A stretch of 64,000 nucleotides of DNA from Litsea cubeba (Eukaryota; Streptophyta; Magnoliopsida; Laurales; Lauraceae): the NCBI GenBank assembly GCA_012931725.1, contig CM022948.1:75784780-75848779 (forward strand). Reading direction: 5' to 3'. The position numbers and the translations under genes were made by a program. Below are positions 23,758 to 35,540 of the stretch, piece by piece (the first letter of the stretch is position 1; each line of letters begins with the position of its first letter). Under the pieces are notes generated by a model. It was not told the origin of the DNA. It saw nothing but the letters and a program-made list of their open reading frames with translations, and searched no databases.

Positions 23758-23761
23758 AGGA

Positions 23762-24884
23762 TATGGTCTGGGGTGAAATGACCAAGAAGCCCGCCTTTAG
23801 TGGCTTGGTTAATGAAGGAACTAAATGGCACTTTTAGTATTCTCAGTTGTTTGTACAATTCTCCAAGGAAAGCCCCTCTCTAACTTAGAAGCGACACCTA
23901 GGGGCCTTTAACCATCTAACTAACCTTACCCAAATACATCTAACCCCTACCGATTCTATAAATTTCAAAAAGACTCCTAATCCCCAAATCTAGGCCTAAT
24001 TCTTAGGAAAAGACCAAACTACCCTCACTAGTCTCTATTAATTAGCATAATTAAATATGATTAATATATAGCTAAGGTAAGTAAGGGGTTGGGCCTCACA
24101 TGAAGACTCTGATGGAGAAAAAGGGACGAGGCTATGCACACCCTCACCCCCAGGTGGCGAGGGGTTGCCTTCCCTCCCCCGCAAAACTTTTTTTTTATTC
24201 TTTGTTGGAGATGGGTCCCCACTAGAGGTCATAAATGCCCCTTAAGGCTTCCACTTTTAGACACACATGCTCTCCCATGGCAGCTCTTTTAGAAAACACT
24301 TGAGTTCCAATTTTCCCATCTTCTCCATTGGGTAGTTTTGTAAATCCCTTGGGATAAGTTTGGATCCTCCATTGTGATACTCCTTATCTTAATCTTGGAA
24401 CTTCATCGGACTTAGAACTTTTCTTGCTGCGGTTCTAGCATTGGTTTTGGAAACACCATTGGAGTGCAGTATCACCTCCGCAGCAGTCTCCTTGCCCTAG
24501 TTCTTGGAGCGCTTTGGACAAGAATACTTTTTCTTTGCGATCTTTGCATTAAGTTTGAAGATCCCATTTAGGTGCATGTGTCTAGTCTTTTGTGGTCTCC
24601 ACTTTGGTCTCATATTCGGACACTTTTTTTCTGAGTCTTTGAACTCCCAGAGTATCCAAAACATCCATAAGTTAGAGGGTTTCTCTGAGGATATATGTAT
24701 GGAGGACTTAAGATCTAATTAGTTAGATCCTTTAGATCCCAGAAACTATGGATATTTTCGTTATTCCCTTGGATTCATAGAAGGGGTATTGGAAATCGTC
24801 TGATTGACCAAGTTGGCTGCACTGATATATGTACTTGTTTTAGTGGATGATGAGATGCTACTTACTCTTATGATTTTTTTTTTT
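23762..24884. other. No recognisable gene
   Basis: Intergenic DNA between the Helitron and the next transposon end. A poly-T run ends at 24884. No domain-bearing open frame was seen. Confidence 0.45.
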
Positions 24885-25047
24885 GGGGATTTGACATATT
24901 GGCCCCTGCTAGACCCTGATGTCCCAATTCCATGACTCATACTTAGCTAATGTCACCAAAGTTGACTCTGGTCTCCCTTTTTTTTTTAACTTTTTTGTCC
25001 CAGGATCCCATGATATCATGGGATCCAAATGTAAAAAGTAAAAAACA
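24885..25047. mobile_element. Mutator-like terminal half-element, left
   Basis: Starts GGGGATTTGACATATTGG and runs through AATGTCACCAAAGTTGACTC to a palindromic block GGATCCCATGATATCATGGG. It matches one arm of the complete element at 29343-29666. The opposite arm is found inverted at about 27361-27530, so this may be the left end of a 2.65 kb element. No 9-bp duplication was found; the left flank is a T run. Confidence 0.65.
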
Positions 25048-27360
25048 GAGCATACGTTTAAAAATCCCTTTTCACTTTTGACCTTCCCCTTTCACTCATT
25101 TCGTTTTAAACCTTCCCCTAACTCTGCAACGAACGGCAACCAGAACCCAAATGGTTTCTTCTTCTCCGGTCAGCAGGTTTGGCATCGACGAGAACGGCGG
25201 AAGCAGTCTGATTCGTCTTCCTTGTCTCTGATTGGCAGCGATCCGGCTACAGCAAGAACCAAGAAGACTCATTTCTCTCTTCGTAAAAGAGGCACGATTT
25301 GTAATGTGAAATTTCTGTTTCTGTAATTGGATTCTTTTTCTTGTAGTTTTTCTCTTTTGTGTTGATGTTTGGGAAATGGGTTTTCTATTTTGGAAATGGG
25401 TTTTCATGTTTATTGATGATGAAAGAGCTATGTCAGGGATTGGGTTCTTTTTCCTTGTCATTTTCTTCTGGGTTGGGTGTGCAAAAAGGGTTTTCTCATT
25501 GTGTTTTGGATGGGAGAGAGATGGGTTCGAACTCTTAGATGATGTCAGATATGGGTTTGCTATTTTAAATGTGTTCGTTTGACTCTGGAAGATGAAAATG
25601 GGCATGAGTTCTTTTTTATTTGATGATGATGTTTGCTTTTGTTTGATTCATTAATTGAAAAATGTTTGCTTCGTTTTGATCAATGCAGACAAACCCTTTC
25701 TGTGTAAAGGAAGACTAGCATTGGGGAGTAACCCAGTCTTGGAGAGGATTAGAAGAGAAAAAAAAAGGTTGACCGTCCAGTTCTGTTGTTCCATTTGCTT
25801 TTTGTCGCTTCTCTCCTGAGTCCTGAGTGCAATCCACATCACCAACAGCTTCCATTGTATCCCTCGCCAACTGGCCCCATTGGTCTCTTGTAGTGTAAGG
25901 TAGATGCCTTTTTCTGATCCATTTCTTTATCAATTGGGTTATGTTCTGTGCTGATAGTTGGTGTGTTGGGGCCCAACTGTGGGAGAAATCGTAGTAGTTA
26001 ATTGTTGGCCCTTTTGTTTCTCTGGATCAGTTGTGTGGATGCTTGTGAAAACAGTTAGGATCTTTGAAGACCTTTTAATTGTTGCCTTATTTAATTTAAT
26101 TCTTGGTTATTAAGGATTATGAAATACTTTAGGGGTCATTCATATTTTATGCATCTTCTCGTAAATGTGATTTACATATGTAAAAAAGGTTATTCTTACA
26201 AGGTACCTAGTCCTTGAGTTGACATTTAACGTATAACAATACTTGATTTGCTATCAGCAGGGAAGTATTGCAATGTAGTGTATTGCTTCAGCTTCTCATT
26301 TGTAGCAAATAAGTTGGCTTTAACACCATAGATGACCTGATTATCAGGAGTCCAATCAATAAAAGACATCGTCTCTGAACTTGTACATACCTCCACAGTC
26401 AATGCTTACAAGACCTGCAAAAGGAACATTAGAGTTCCATATTTGTACATTTCAATTTGTTGTAAATATGATTTAGTTACAAGCTAAGCATATGGATCAA
26501 GTACTAAATCATGAAAGAGAATGGCAGCAATAATATTGTCATTGAACATGATTTCCTTGCAATTAGCAGAATGTAATGCCATGAAACTGAGTACTAGTTA
26601 GTGATTCATAAAAATCAACAGGAGGAAACATACAGGGAAATAATGTAGCTTTGAACACTATTTTTTTTCACTTTTCCATTATAATCCTGGTAACATAGCA
26701 AGGATGTGTGCAGTAAAGCCTATTAGATCAGTAGGCCTTACCTTAGATGTGTGCAAGCTGTTAGACTACACACATGAGACAATCCTAACCACAGGAACAT
26801 TGGGAGAGAGAAGTTGGGATGGATGATATAGATGACCTCCCCAATATGAGGAGAGGATTTGGTCATTCCATCAATTCCACCTTGTTTTACATACTCTTAT
26901 GTTTATTTGTCTGGCCGAGATTGGTTCCCTCATTGCTTTCTCCATTGTTGAACCCGCCTCTCTATTTTATTTTTTTTGGTAGAAGCCATTTGATTATATC
27001 TTTTGAAATTGCTTAAACGTTCTTATGGATGAATCAATTGTTTTTTTTTTTATTTTGAAATCTCTGGATGTTCTTTTTCTATGTAACTAAGACTCTGTTA
27101 TGACCAAAGGTTAGAGATGATAGGGAAGTGTTCATGGGAACAATGTAAGTCATAGAAATTATTAGATTCCATGATATGATGGGTTTTTCCGATGATGTCA
27201 TGCCTTTTATGCACATCTTAGGGAAATTGTGTTTGGAATGATAGAATCTAAGAAATGGTGGTTGGATGTGTATTTACTTTTTTACAAAATGTCATTCGTC
27301 TTGTTGCGTAAAAAAATAATTCACTTGCTAATTACAGAAAATGTATGATACCGAAACTGA
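25048..27360. other. Sequence between two Mutator-like arms
   Basis: Contains a more GC-balanced stretch at about 25080-25330 that reads like gene-derived DNA: an ATG at 25151 opens 25 codons (MVSSSPVSRFGIDENG...) before a stop. The rest is AT-rich. If the flanking arms belong together, this would be cargo of a Pack-MULE-like element. I could not name a source gene. Confidence 0.35.
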
Positions 27361-27530
27361 TAGATCCCATGATATCATGGGACTATCTCATGATATTATG
27401 GGATATGGTGCAAAAGAGTTTAAAAAAAAAGTATTTACCAGAGTCAAGCAACTCTGGTGACATTAATATATGAATTTCGATTATGAAACTAGGAAAACCG
27501 AGTTTAAAGATGACTGATATGTCAAACCCC
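27361..27530. mobile_element. Mutator-like terminal half-element, right
   Basis: Begins with GATCCCATGATATCATGGGA and a second ATGATATTATGGGA, contains CAACTCTGGTGACATT and ends ATATGTCAAACCCC. It is the inverted counterpart of 24885-25047 and matches the right arm of the element at 29343-29666. Confidence 0.65.
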
Positions 27531-28523
27531 CTCGAAGAAAAATCTCTATCAACATGACTTCCTATCAAAAGGGTTGAAGTTAATCTTTCTACTAGTCCCT
27601 TGTAGACATCATTATGTAGCCACAAAAATCACCTGGGTGGCTATGTTCCAATAATCGCATTGATCAAACAATCATAGCCCTTCATATGGAGGATCCTCGT
27701 AGGAAGGATACAAGCAGTTTTTGTTACATTGGCTGTCAACATCTCATTTATCTTCTCAAAGTTTCTCCACTCAAAATTCTTAAGATAATCTGATCTGAAA
27801 GTTCTGCGTACGAGATCTCTAGATTGGTAAACTCAACAAAACATCCCAATAGTGTACAAAACAAATAACTATGCAGCGGAAATAAAATCAACAAGATACA
27901 CCACAAGGACACCAGATATAAGGTGGAAAAACCTAATCGGGTGAAAAACTACAGATCCGAACTGAATCAACAATCAAACTCTATGAGTCTCACAATTACA
28001 ATAAACTCAGATTTCCTCCCCAAATATCCCCTACCTAAGGACTGAAGTTACATTGTGTCGCTTCACGCTTCAACGACTTTACACCGTTGATTGCAACATA
28101 CTCAATCCAGCGCTTAGCTCCTCAAATCTTCTACGCAAGAAGATGATATTCTACAAATGATGCAGAAGAAAGTGGCTCTCTAGAGAATTTGGCAGCACAA
28201 CTCTTCAATAAATATCTAGAGAAGAAGTCTCTCAATTATAATCTCTAACTCAGAACTTTGAGAGGTGAGGTGTCTCTTTAGAATAATCCTTCACTCCTTT
28301 AAATAGCCTTTTAGGACGTGCTTAAGGTTGCCTAATTTGATTAGGACTAAAACCAATAGTTTTGGCACAATTGGAATCAAGTTTTTAATTTTCGTTGGAC
28401 TCTGCCACCTTATTCGCTCGAACGGACCTTCCATACGCTCGAGCAAATGAGGTTCTGTCTCAACGTAAAAAGAGCTCTATCAGGCGGTTGGATATTCTGA
28501 CGATGTTTGCTTGAGTGGATGAT
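27531..28523. other. No recognisable gene
   Basis: AT-rich DNA. The reverse strand has isolated features of LTR-type leader DNA, but no paired repeats or coding domains were identified. Confidence 0.35.
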
Positions 28524-29066
28524 TAGGGCTATCAAAATGTCACACGACACAAACCCACACGATATTAACGGGTTTGGGTGACCCCTTAATGGGTTCGGGC
28601 CGTTAATGGGTCGGAGCCGCTAACTCGTTAAATTAATGGGTCGTTAACGAATAAACCCGATAACCCATTACGACCCGATACAACCCGCCAAAAAGCCATG
28701 CTGCCAAGTGTGCATCACATTACCATGCAAAAAATTAAAGTGCGGGTGACATAACTTTCGTTCAATGGAGGATGTACTTAATCAGAAGAGATACAATATT
28801 TACTTAGAAAATGAGCCCAGCCTCAAAACATAAAGTATGGCTCCATGATTTAGAAAATAGATACTTTTTAAGTTTAATGAATATCTTTTTTCAAAACTAA
28901 CGGGTTAACGGGTCGTATTCGGGTGACTCATTAAATAAATGAATTGGGTTCGTGTTTGATTTTTTGACCCGTTTTCTTAATGGATCGTGTCGGGTTGAAA
29001 TGATTCTAACCCGAATTCGTTTGACCCGCAACCCAATTCGTTAACACGATCCGTTTGACAGCCCTA
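28524..29066. mobile_element. hAT-type MITE (543 bp)
   Basis: Inverted ends TAGGGCTATCAAA and TTTGACAGCCCTA enclose GGGTT/AACCC-rich non-coding DNA. Flanking 8-bp sequences TGGATGAT (28516-28523) and CGGATGAT (29067-29074) form a target duplication with one mismatch, as expected for hAT elements. It has no transposase. Confidence 0.8.
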
Positions 29067-29342
29067 CGGATGATGTTGATCACTCGAGCGGACCCCATTA
29101 TGGATAATCCGGAAATTCAATACTTTATTTCTTCCAGCTTTCTTCTTCCAAATCTATCAGATTTCTTTTTCTACCCTTTAGCATACTTCTAATCCTATCT
29201 GATCTTCTACTTCTAATCCTTGCAGTCTTCTATCTTCAGAGTCCTTTTCTAAAAATAAAAAAATACAATTCAATGAACCCAGAGTTTTGTCCAACCCATG
29301 AATTAGCCAACAAACAAAAACGTAACATGATCATAATAACAT

Positions 29343-29666
29343 GGGGATTTGACAATTCAAAGCCCTTGAGACACTCAAACTCCAAATTCACGTACGACTA
29401 AAAGACACTAAATGTCACCAGAGTCGTTTGACCTTGAATCCCATGATATATATCATGGTTTTTAAAAACCTATAATATCATGGGATCCAAGTAGCTTTTC
29501 AATTTTTAACATGTAGATCTCATGATATCATGGGATCCAAGATAAAAAAGTAAAAAAAAAAAAAAAAAATAGAGACCAGAGTCAAACGACTCTGGTGACA
29601 TTATGTAAATTTGAGTCATGAAATTGGAATGATAAAATTTAAGGTGAACCAATATGTCAAAACCCC
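29343..29666. mobile_element. Mutator-like MITE with perfect 9-bp target duplication (324 bp)
   Basis: Starts GGGGATTTGACA, ends TGTCAAAACCCC, and has long inverted arms that include TGTCACCAGAGTCGTTTGAC and palindromic ATGATATCAT blocks. It is flanked by TAATAACAT at 29334-29342 and 29667-29675. A 9-bp duplication is the usual mark of Mutator elements. It has no coding capacity. Confidence 0.9.
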
Positions 29667-29675
29667 TAATAACAT

Positions 29676-32228
29676 TTAAGGCCATCACCCCTTCAATATT
29701 GGGCCTCCCAGAAACCTGCATATGTGCCAAATAGTGAAATAATCATTAATAGCATTAATAAAGAAGAAGTGACCATTATCAGCAGTCTTTCCTACATTGA
29801 TATCAATATCATCATTTCTGGAAGATTTTATGTTCTAGCAAAGTACAAAATAGGGAGCAATGCACCATTACTATTTCAAAATGATTTACCTGAACACTTA
29901 CCTCTTTTTAATTATCATATAATACGTGCACGTTATGTAGATACAACCAACATCGATCGGCTATCTAATCATGGGCCACAGCTAGCAACATCAAAGAAAC
30001 TTTTACTTTTAAATCAGAAGTTGACATATATATTCACAATCAGTTGAATCTGCATAGATCACCCTTCTCTCACCATAAATTATCTGGGTAGCCACGTAGC
30101 TAAACTCAAATAAGTTGGACAAATAGCTATCTTATAACATCCCTAACTCCTAATTTTATTTAACTTGTAAAAACTTATAAGCCCTTACAGCTTGATATTT
30201 TAGGGTTTTATATATATATATATTATATTAAGAGACAACCAAACCATAGGAAACAAACTACAACGACACGACAAACCTAAAACACCACTTGGGTGCTTAT
30301 CACATCATTCAATGTCTTCTACACAATAAACACCAAATTTATCTAAATAATGGGCAGCCTGTTAAACTTCCAAGGAACAAACCCAAAATCAATTCTCATA
30401 TTAAAATGTTGGGCAGGGCTACAGTGCAGCGTCGCTCCCACACCCACCATATTATAGTACAGTGACTCCCTCGTTTCTTTACGTAAGGATGACATGAACG
30501 ACTTCCAAAACTCTCTCTCTCTCATAGGGTAATGTCTTTTAACAAATCTTTTATATTCATAAGATTACCCTTCTACAAAAACGTTTCAAAATTGAGAGCT
30601 TCTAAATGCAACCTCCATTTTTCTTTACACTCCCTCTTTCTCTATACACCCATCATTGAATTTGAAGAAAATCTCATTTCTCTTTGCACACTCCATAATA
30701 TATAAAGCCCACACCCACCACCACCTCCTCCAGTAACACTGGATTCCGCCAGCATGGATGTAACAATGGGACAATGGCAAACACAATGACTGGATGCCCG
30801 TTTTTCTATTCTTTTCTTTTCTTTTTTTTGTTAAAGAAAGTCGTAAGGTATGTAACAATCTTATAAAGGTTCCAATTTTTAATATATTTCATTGTGCCAT
30901 GGGCTCTTGTCTCTCTAAAAAATTGAAGGATATCGAATAAATTTGTTGCCATGAAATTACAAGGTCGGGTTCATCCAACTATGTTTATTTTGAATGCATG
31001 GCTCCTGGACAATCATTTTGGTCAAATGGAGACGAACAACTTTCTTTTCTAATGCATGACAGTGGAACTAGATGTGAATTAAAGACCCAATGTCGTTTTC
31101 ATATGGAATTGACGATTATAATCACTAATCTAGAGTAGTAAAAGGAATCGACGATCATAATCATTGATCAAGATCAGAAAAATTGAAAAGTTGAATCAAA
31201 TATTCAATCCGTTTAGTTTGGAGACCCCTCGTCAGACGGTTATGATGATCAAATGATTTATGTCTTGATCAGTGGTTATTGATTAGACCCAAGAAATGAG
31301 GCCCACTGCTATATGAGACCATTCAAAAAAAAAAAAAAAAAAAGAACTAGTAGGGCTCATTATGTTCTAAAACTTCTAAATTTATTATTATAACTGATGT
31401 CCCAATTTATGCATCTATGCATCCACATCATAGATTTGATTTCGTGGGACCCAATTGAAATAAAACAGCCCAAACATATATATTTAGGAAGCTAGCTAGT
31501 TCATGAGAGAAATGGGGCCAATTAGTTTTTTTATAAATGAAATTATATGGAAATGGTCACATTTGTTGTGCTATCTTCAATTGAACTCTCCTTGAGCGGG
31601 CAAGCCATAAAAAGATAAAGAGTATAATTTTAGAAAATCTTTTTATAGCAAAATTGGCATCTGGCAACCTACAACAATTTGTGAATGAAGAAACCCTCCA
31701 ATAGCTCCTAGCTAGGATCTTTCTTTTGACTAAAGCCATTGATTCGATGCTATTAAGTTTCTCCTCATTTCTCTTATGGGGCTATATTTAATGAAATTAT
31801 AAGTTCTTCAAACAATGATTGTGGGGTCATGGCCAACCCGCACTCCCCTGGTTGACATCCTACTTCCATGAAATGGAACAGCTCTCCAACTTCACTGTGA
31901 GAAGTGACAACAATAGGTCATGTATATAAAAGTAATAGTTTGATCCTTGAAATCAAATGCAATACGACCAATCCGACTCTCATTCAAAGTTGGGAGTTAA
32001 CTATTTTTGGGTTAAGAATTCTGCCAAAATCTTGATATCATCCACCACCACCACCATCCAATAAAAGAGACCACCAAACTTCACCCACTTTGTAACTATC
32101 CAAGTTTAACTTTATGAGAAGCAACTCCCAAATGGTTAGGATTGCTGAAAAGTTGCAGTATCCCTGGATGATCCATCTCGATTGTCGAAAAGCTGTTCCA
32201 ATGGCACTTACAAATGTCAACATTGTAA
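29676..32228. other. No recognisable gene
   Basis: AT-rich intergenic DNA with poly-A tracts (for example near 31327-31345). The open frame at 29724-30047 (107 codons, plus strand) has no recognisable domain, and its composition matches the surrounding DNA. Confidence 0.4.
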
Positions 32229-32719
32229 AACAATTTTGGATAAATTAGCCAACAGTCCCTGAGCACGGTCTTTTAAGACATGAATGTCAATAATTTTTTC
32301 TCTAATGTCTCTAGTCCAGACAGCTGAAGATATTTTGAGAAGAGGTCCCTAATATGACACATCATATATTTTTATGACTAATTTACCCCTTTCAACAATT
32401 TCAGCATAACACCTTCCGTCTTCTTCAATGTTGTCCTGGAGATCCCCTTCCGTCTTCTTCTCTAGGAACGAGGGATTTCACCAGAGAGCTCAGCAAATCG
32501 AAGTCGGTCATCTCCGACTACACCAGCCATGATGGCGACGGCCCAGCGATGGAAACGCGACCAGTCCGAGCCTTTCCAGCGACGGATTCTACATAACACA
32601 AATACCCGATGCTGTCTTTGCCTTTTCTTTCCTTTTTCCGTTTCATATAAGTCTATCTCTTTTAATCATAGCAACTAAAATTTTTTTTGCGAAACAACTC
32701 ACACAGATTTGTTAAAAAA

Positions 32720-33000
32720 CTCAATTAAAAATTTCAAAATGGAGATAAATTTTGTCAGAAACTTAGATAAATTTTTCGGAAACTCTGATAAAGATAAATT
32801 TGCAAAACTCAGATAATTTATCTGAGTTTTTGGCAAATTTATCTGAGTTTCCGAAAAATTTGCCCAAATCTCAGATAAATTTATTTGAGTTTTGGCAAAT
32901 TTATCTGAGTTTCTGACAAAACTCGGACAAATTTATCTAAGTTTCTGGCAAAACTCAGACAAATTTATCTGAGTTTTAAACAACTTTCTGAGTTTCGAAC
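32720..33000. repeat. Palindromic AT-rich repeats in element A
   Basis: The motif CTCAGATAAATTT occurs several times in the first part and its complement AAATTTATCTGAG in the second part, with a turning point near 32815-32830 (CTCAGATAATTTATCTGAG). The strand could fold into a long hairpin. Confidence 0.75.
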
Positions 33001-33011
33001 AAATTGCTATG

Positions 33012-33270
33012 TGAAGTGGTGCCATCCGACGACCCACATTCACCGAATTCAAGCAACTCATGCCGGCATCCACTTCTTTAACTATGTCCTCTTGAGTGTC
33101 ATTCTCCATCGTACTAGGCGAAATGTTTTTTTTTTGGCAAGCATGTGCCCATTCATGTGTGGACCACAGACTCCTGCATCCACCTGGATTATCATCTCTT
33201 TGGCCTCCTTTTCATCTAGATATCTCAACAGAATGTTGTTGGTTGGCCTTTTATACAACATATCCCCACA
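33012..33270 (-). pseudogene. Gypsy integrase zinc-domain relic
   Basis: The minus strand reads LLRYLDEKEAKEMI and then VDAGVCGPHMNGHMLAK, which closely resembles the start of the H-H-C-C domain of Ty3/gypsy integrase. The following part (usually GYYW... then C-x2-C) is deleted and frameshifted. It lies inside Mutator-like element A, so it was captured by that element or inserted before it spread. It cannot be functional. Confidence 0.75.
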
Positions 33271-33699
33271 TTATTTGAATTATTGCTGAGTTTTACAAAT
33301 TTATCTGAGTTTTGCCAAAACTCAGATAAATTGTGTGAGTTCTGCTTTTGCTGACGTGTACAAGGGCGGTTTTGTCTTTTTCAGTGAGTTACTTTTACAA
33401 GAGGACTGCCACCAATACGATAAAATATTGTAGACCGTTTGCAATAAAAATTACAGTTGAGGGACCTCCGCCCAAATGCCCCAACAATTTTCCTCAAACT
33501 ATCCCAAATACTGAGATAATCACGATAACATCACAATACCGGTATTGATTTGAATTTAAAAAACTGCCGCCTATTGAGATAACTCCATGGACCCATAATT
33601 TTTAGAGTAAATTAGGAAAAGATCCCTCAGTACCGTGTTATAAAATCTCTAGTACAGAGACTTAATGTTTAAGGCCTAGAGTCTCTTGCGCATGGTACT

Positions 33700-33920
33700 A
33701 ATTCAGGCGGTTATCCCTAAGCATGTGACATCAGAATTTTTATGACTCATTTGCCCTTCTAACCATTTAAATGGGTGTGTGATCCATAAGCATGCGACAT
33801 CAGATTTTTTATGACTCATTTGCCCTTCTAACCATTTAAATGGGTGCGTGGTCCCTAAGCATGTGACATCAGATTTTTTTATTACTCGTTTGTTTTTTTT
33901 AACCATTTAAATGGGTGTCA
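33700..33920. repeat. 70-bp tandem repeat, three copies
   Basis: Units contain CATGTGACATCAGATTTTTTA, TGACTCATTTGCCCTTCTAA and CCATTTAAATGGGTG; GACATCAG recurs at about 33727, 33795 and 33865. The minus-strand frame across it is repeat-derived. Confidence 0.85.
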
Positions 33921-34129
33921 TGCAATTTAAATCTGAGTTTTAGCTCCAACTAACTGTCTTTCCCCGATTATTTTCTAATTTAAATGTAGTAAGATGAGTT
34001 TTCGATCAAACTTTAAGTTGTAAATTGGAGGGAATGACAATTGATGAATCTTGCCTAGCATGGCTTGCTTGGTTCTGCTTTTTTATGTCATCTTCCCTCC
34101 TTTGGGTGCTTTTGGTTGTCCACGTACAT

Positions 34130-35540
34130 ATACAGCTTAGATAAATTGATATCAAACTCATTCCAGTTCAAAGCAAAGTCAAATGAAATCATAACAAATT
34201 TATTTAAATTCACTTCAAACATAGATAATTTCATATTAGATTCAGATAAATTTTTATCAAAACTAGATAAATTCAAACTAAATCTAGTCAAACCAAACCA
34301 AATTTAGTTAGATAATCTCATATCAAAGTGACATAACTTGTTTTTAAACTGGTTATGATTTCAAACACAGATAAATTCATATAAACTCACGCCAAAGTCA
34401 GATAAGTTGACATCAAAGTTAGATAAATTCACAGCAAACTCAGATAAATTCACTTGAGTCGTATCAAACTCAGATTAATTCAAAGCAAACACAAATAAAT
34501 TCATAACAAACTTAAATAAATTAATACCAAATACAGATAACATCATGCAAAGTCAAATAATATTATGCCAAAGTCAGATACACATACAAACTCAGATAAC
34601 ACATACATCAAAGTTAGATAAATTCACAGCAAACTCAGATAAATTCACTTAATTCGTATCAAACTCAGATTAATTCAAAGTAAAAATAAATGAATTCATA
34701 TCAAATTTAGATAAATTCACACCAAACACAGATAACATCATGTAAAAGTCAAATAACATTATGCTAAAGTCAGATAACACATACATCAAAGTTAGATAAA
34801 TTCACAGCAAACTCAGATAAATTCACTTAATTCATATCAAACTGAGATTAATTCAAAGCAAATACAAATAAATTCTTATCAAACTTAGATAAATTCATAC
34901 CAAACACAGATAACATCATCCCAAAGTCAAATAATATTGTGCCAAAGTCAGATAACACATACATCAAAGTTAGATAAATTCACAGTAAACTCAGATAAAT
35001 TCACTTAATTTGTATCAAACTCAGATTAATTCAAAGCAAACACGAATAAATTTATATCAAACTTAGATAAATTCATACCAAACACAGATAACATCATGCC
35101 AAAGTCAAATAACATTATGCCAAAGTCAGATAAGACATACAAAACTTAGATAAATTGACAGCAAACTCAAAAAAACTCATTTAAAAGTAAGTTGAATACA
35201 TTTTAAAGTCAAATAAAATCATGTGAAATTCAGTTAATTTCATACCAAACTCATTATTTCATAAGAAATTCAGATAAACTCAGAGATAATCGTTTCAAAG
35301 TCATATAAATTCATTTGAAACCTAATTTAATTAATAACAAACGAAGTTAAATTGAAATCAAACTTAAAAGAATCATGTAATATACAAATAAATTCATTAA
35401 AATTCCTGTTTAATTGATCATAGACTAAGATAACTTTACATAAAGCTTAGATAAATATATGTCCAAGTCAAATAATTTCATATCAAGCTCAGATAAATCA
35501 AACCAAGACTTAGATAAACTTATGTCAAACTCGATTAAGT
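34130..35540. repeat. AT-rich array, short motif in ~178-bp higher-order units
   Basis: Dense repetition of CAAACTCAGATAAATTCA-like motifs, mostly 15-25 bp apart. A longer unit beginning CATCAAAGTTAGATAAATTC recurs at about 34411, 34606, 34784 and 34962, giving a period near 178 bp. Open frames within it are by-products of the repeat. Confidence 0.85.

Larger units (their letters stand above)
19428..23761 (-). mobile_element. Non-autonomous Helitron carrying two gene fragments
   Basis: Read on the minus strand it starts TCCTATTATATATATTAAAG (from 23761) and ends with a hairpin, a short spacer and CTAG (19431-19428). The hairpin is GCCCGGGC-TTA-GCACGGGC, an 8-bp stem with one mismatch. The preceding host base is A and the following one is T, as expected for AT-target insertion without duplication. 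No Rep/helicase frame is present, so it depends on another element. Inside, both on the minus strand and with introns kept, are fragments of an ACS10/12-like gene and an AGD14-like gene. Capture of genomic pieces of several genes is known for plant Helitrons. Confidence 0.85.
32238..33482. mobile_element. Mutator-like element A (1245 bp), perfect 9-bp duplication
   Basis: Flanked by AACAATTTT at 32229-32237 and 33483-33491. The left end reads GGATAAATTAGCC..CAGTCCCTGAG and the right end, inverted, reads GGGGCATTTGGGCGG..GTCCCTCAAC; these are related but imperfect terminal repeats. Inside are a GC-richer block (about 32440-32600), an AT-rich palindromic repeat region (about 32720-33000) and a gypsy integrase relic (about 33012-33270). 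It has no transposase. Confidence 0.8.

Noticed and set aside
24885..27530. A proven single Pack-MULE
   Set aside because: No matching 9-bp flanks could be found, so I kept it only as a hypothesis.
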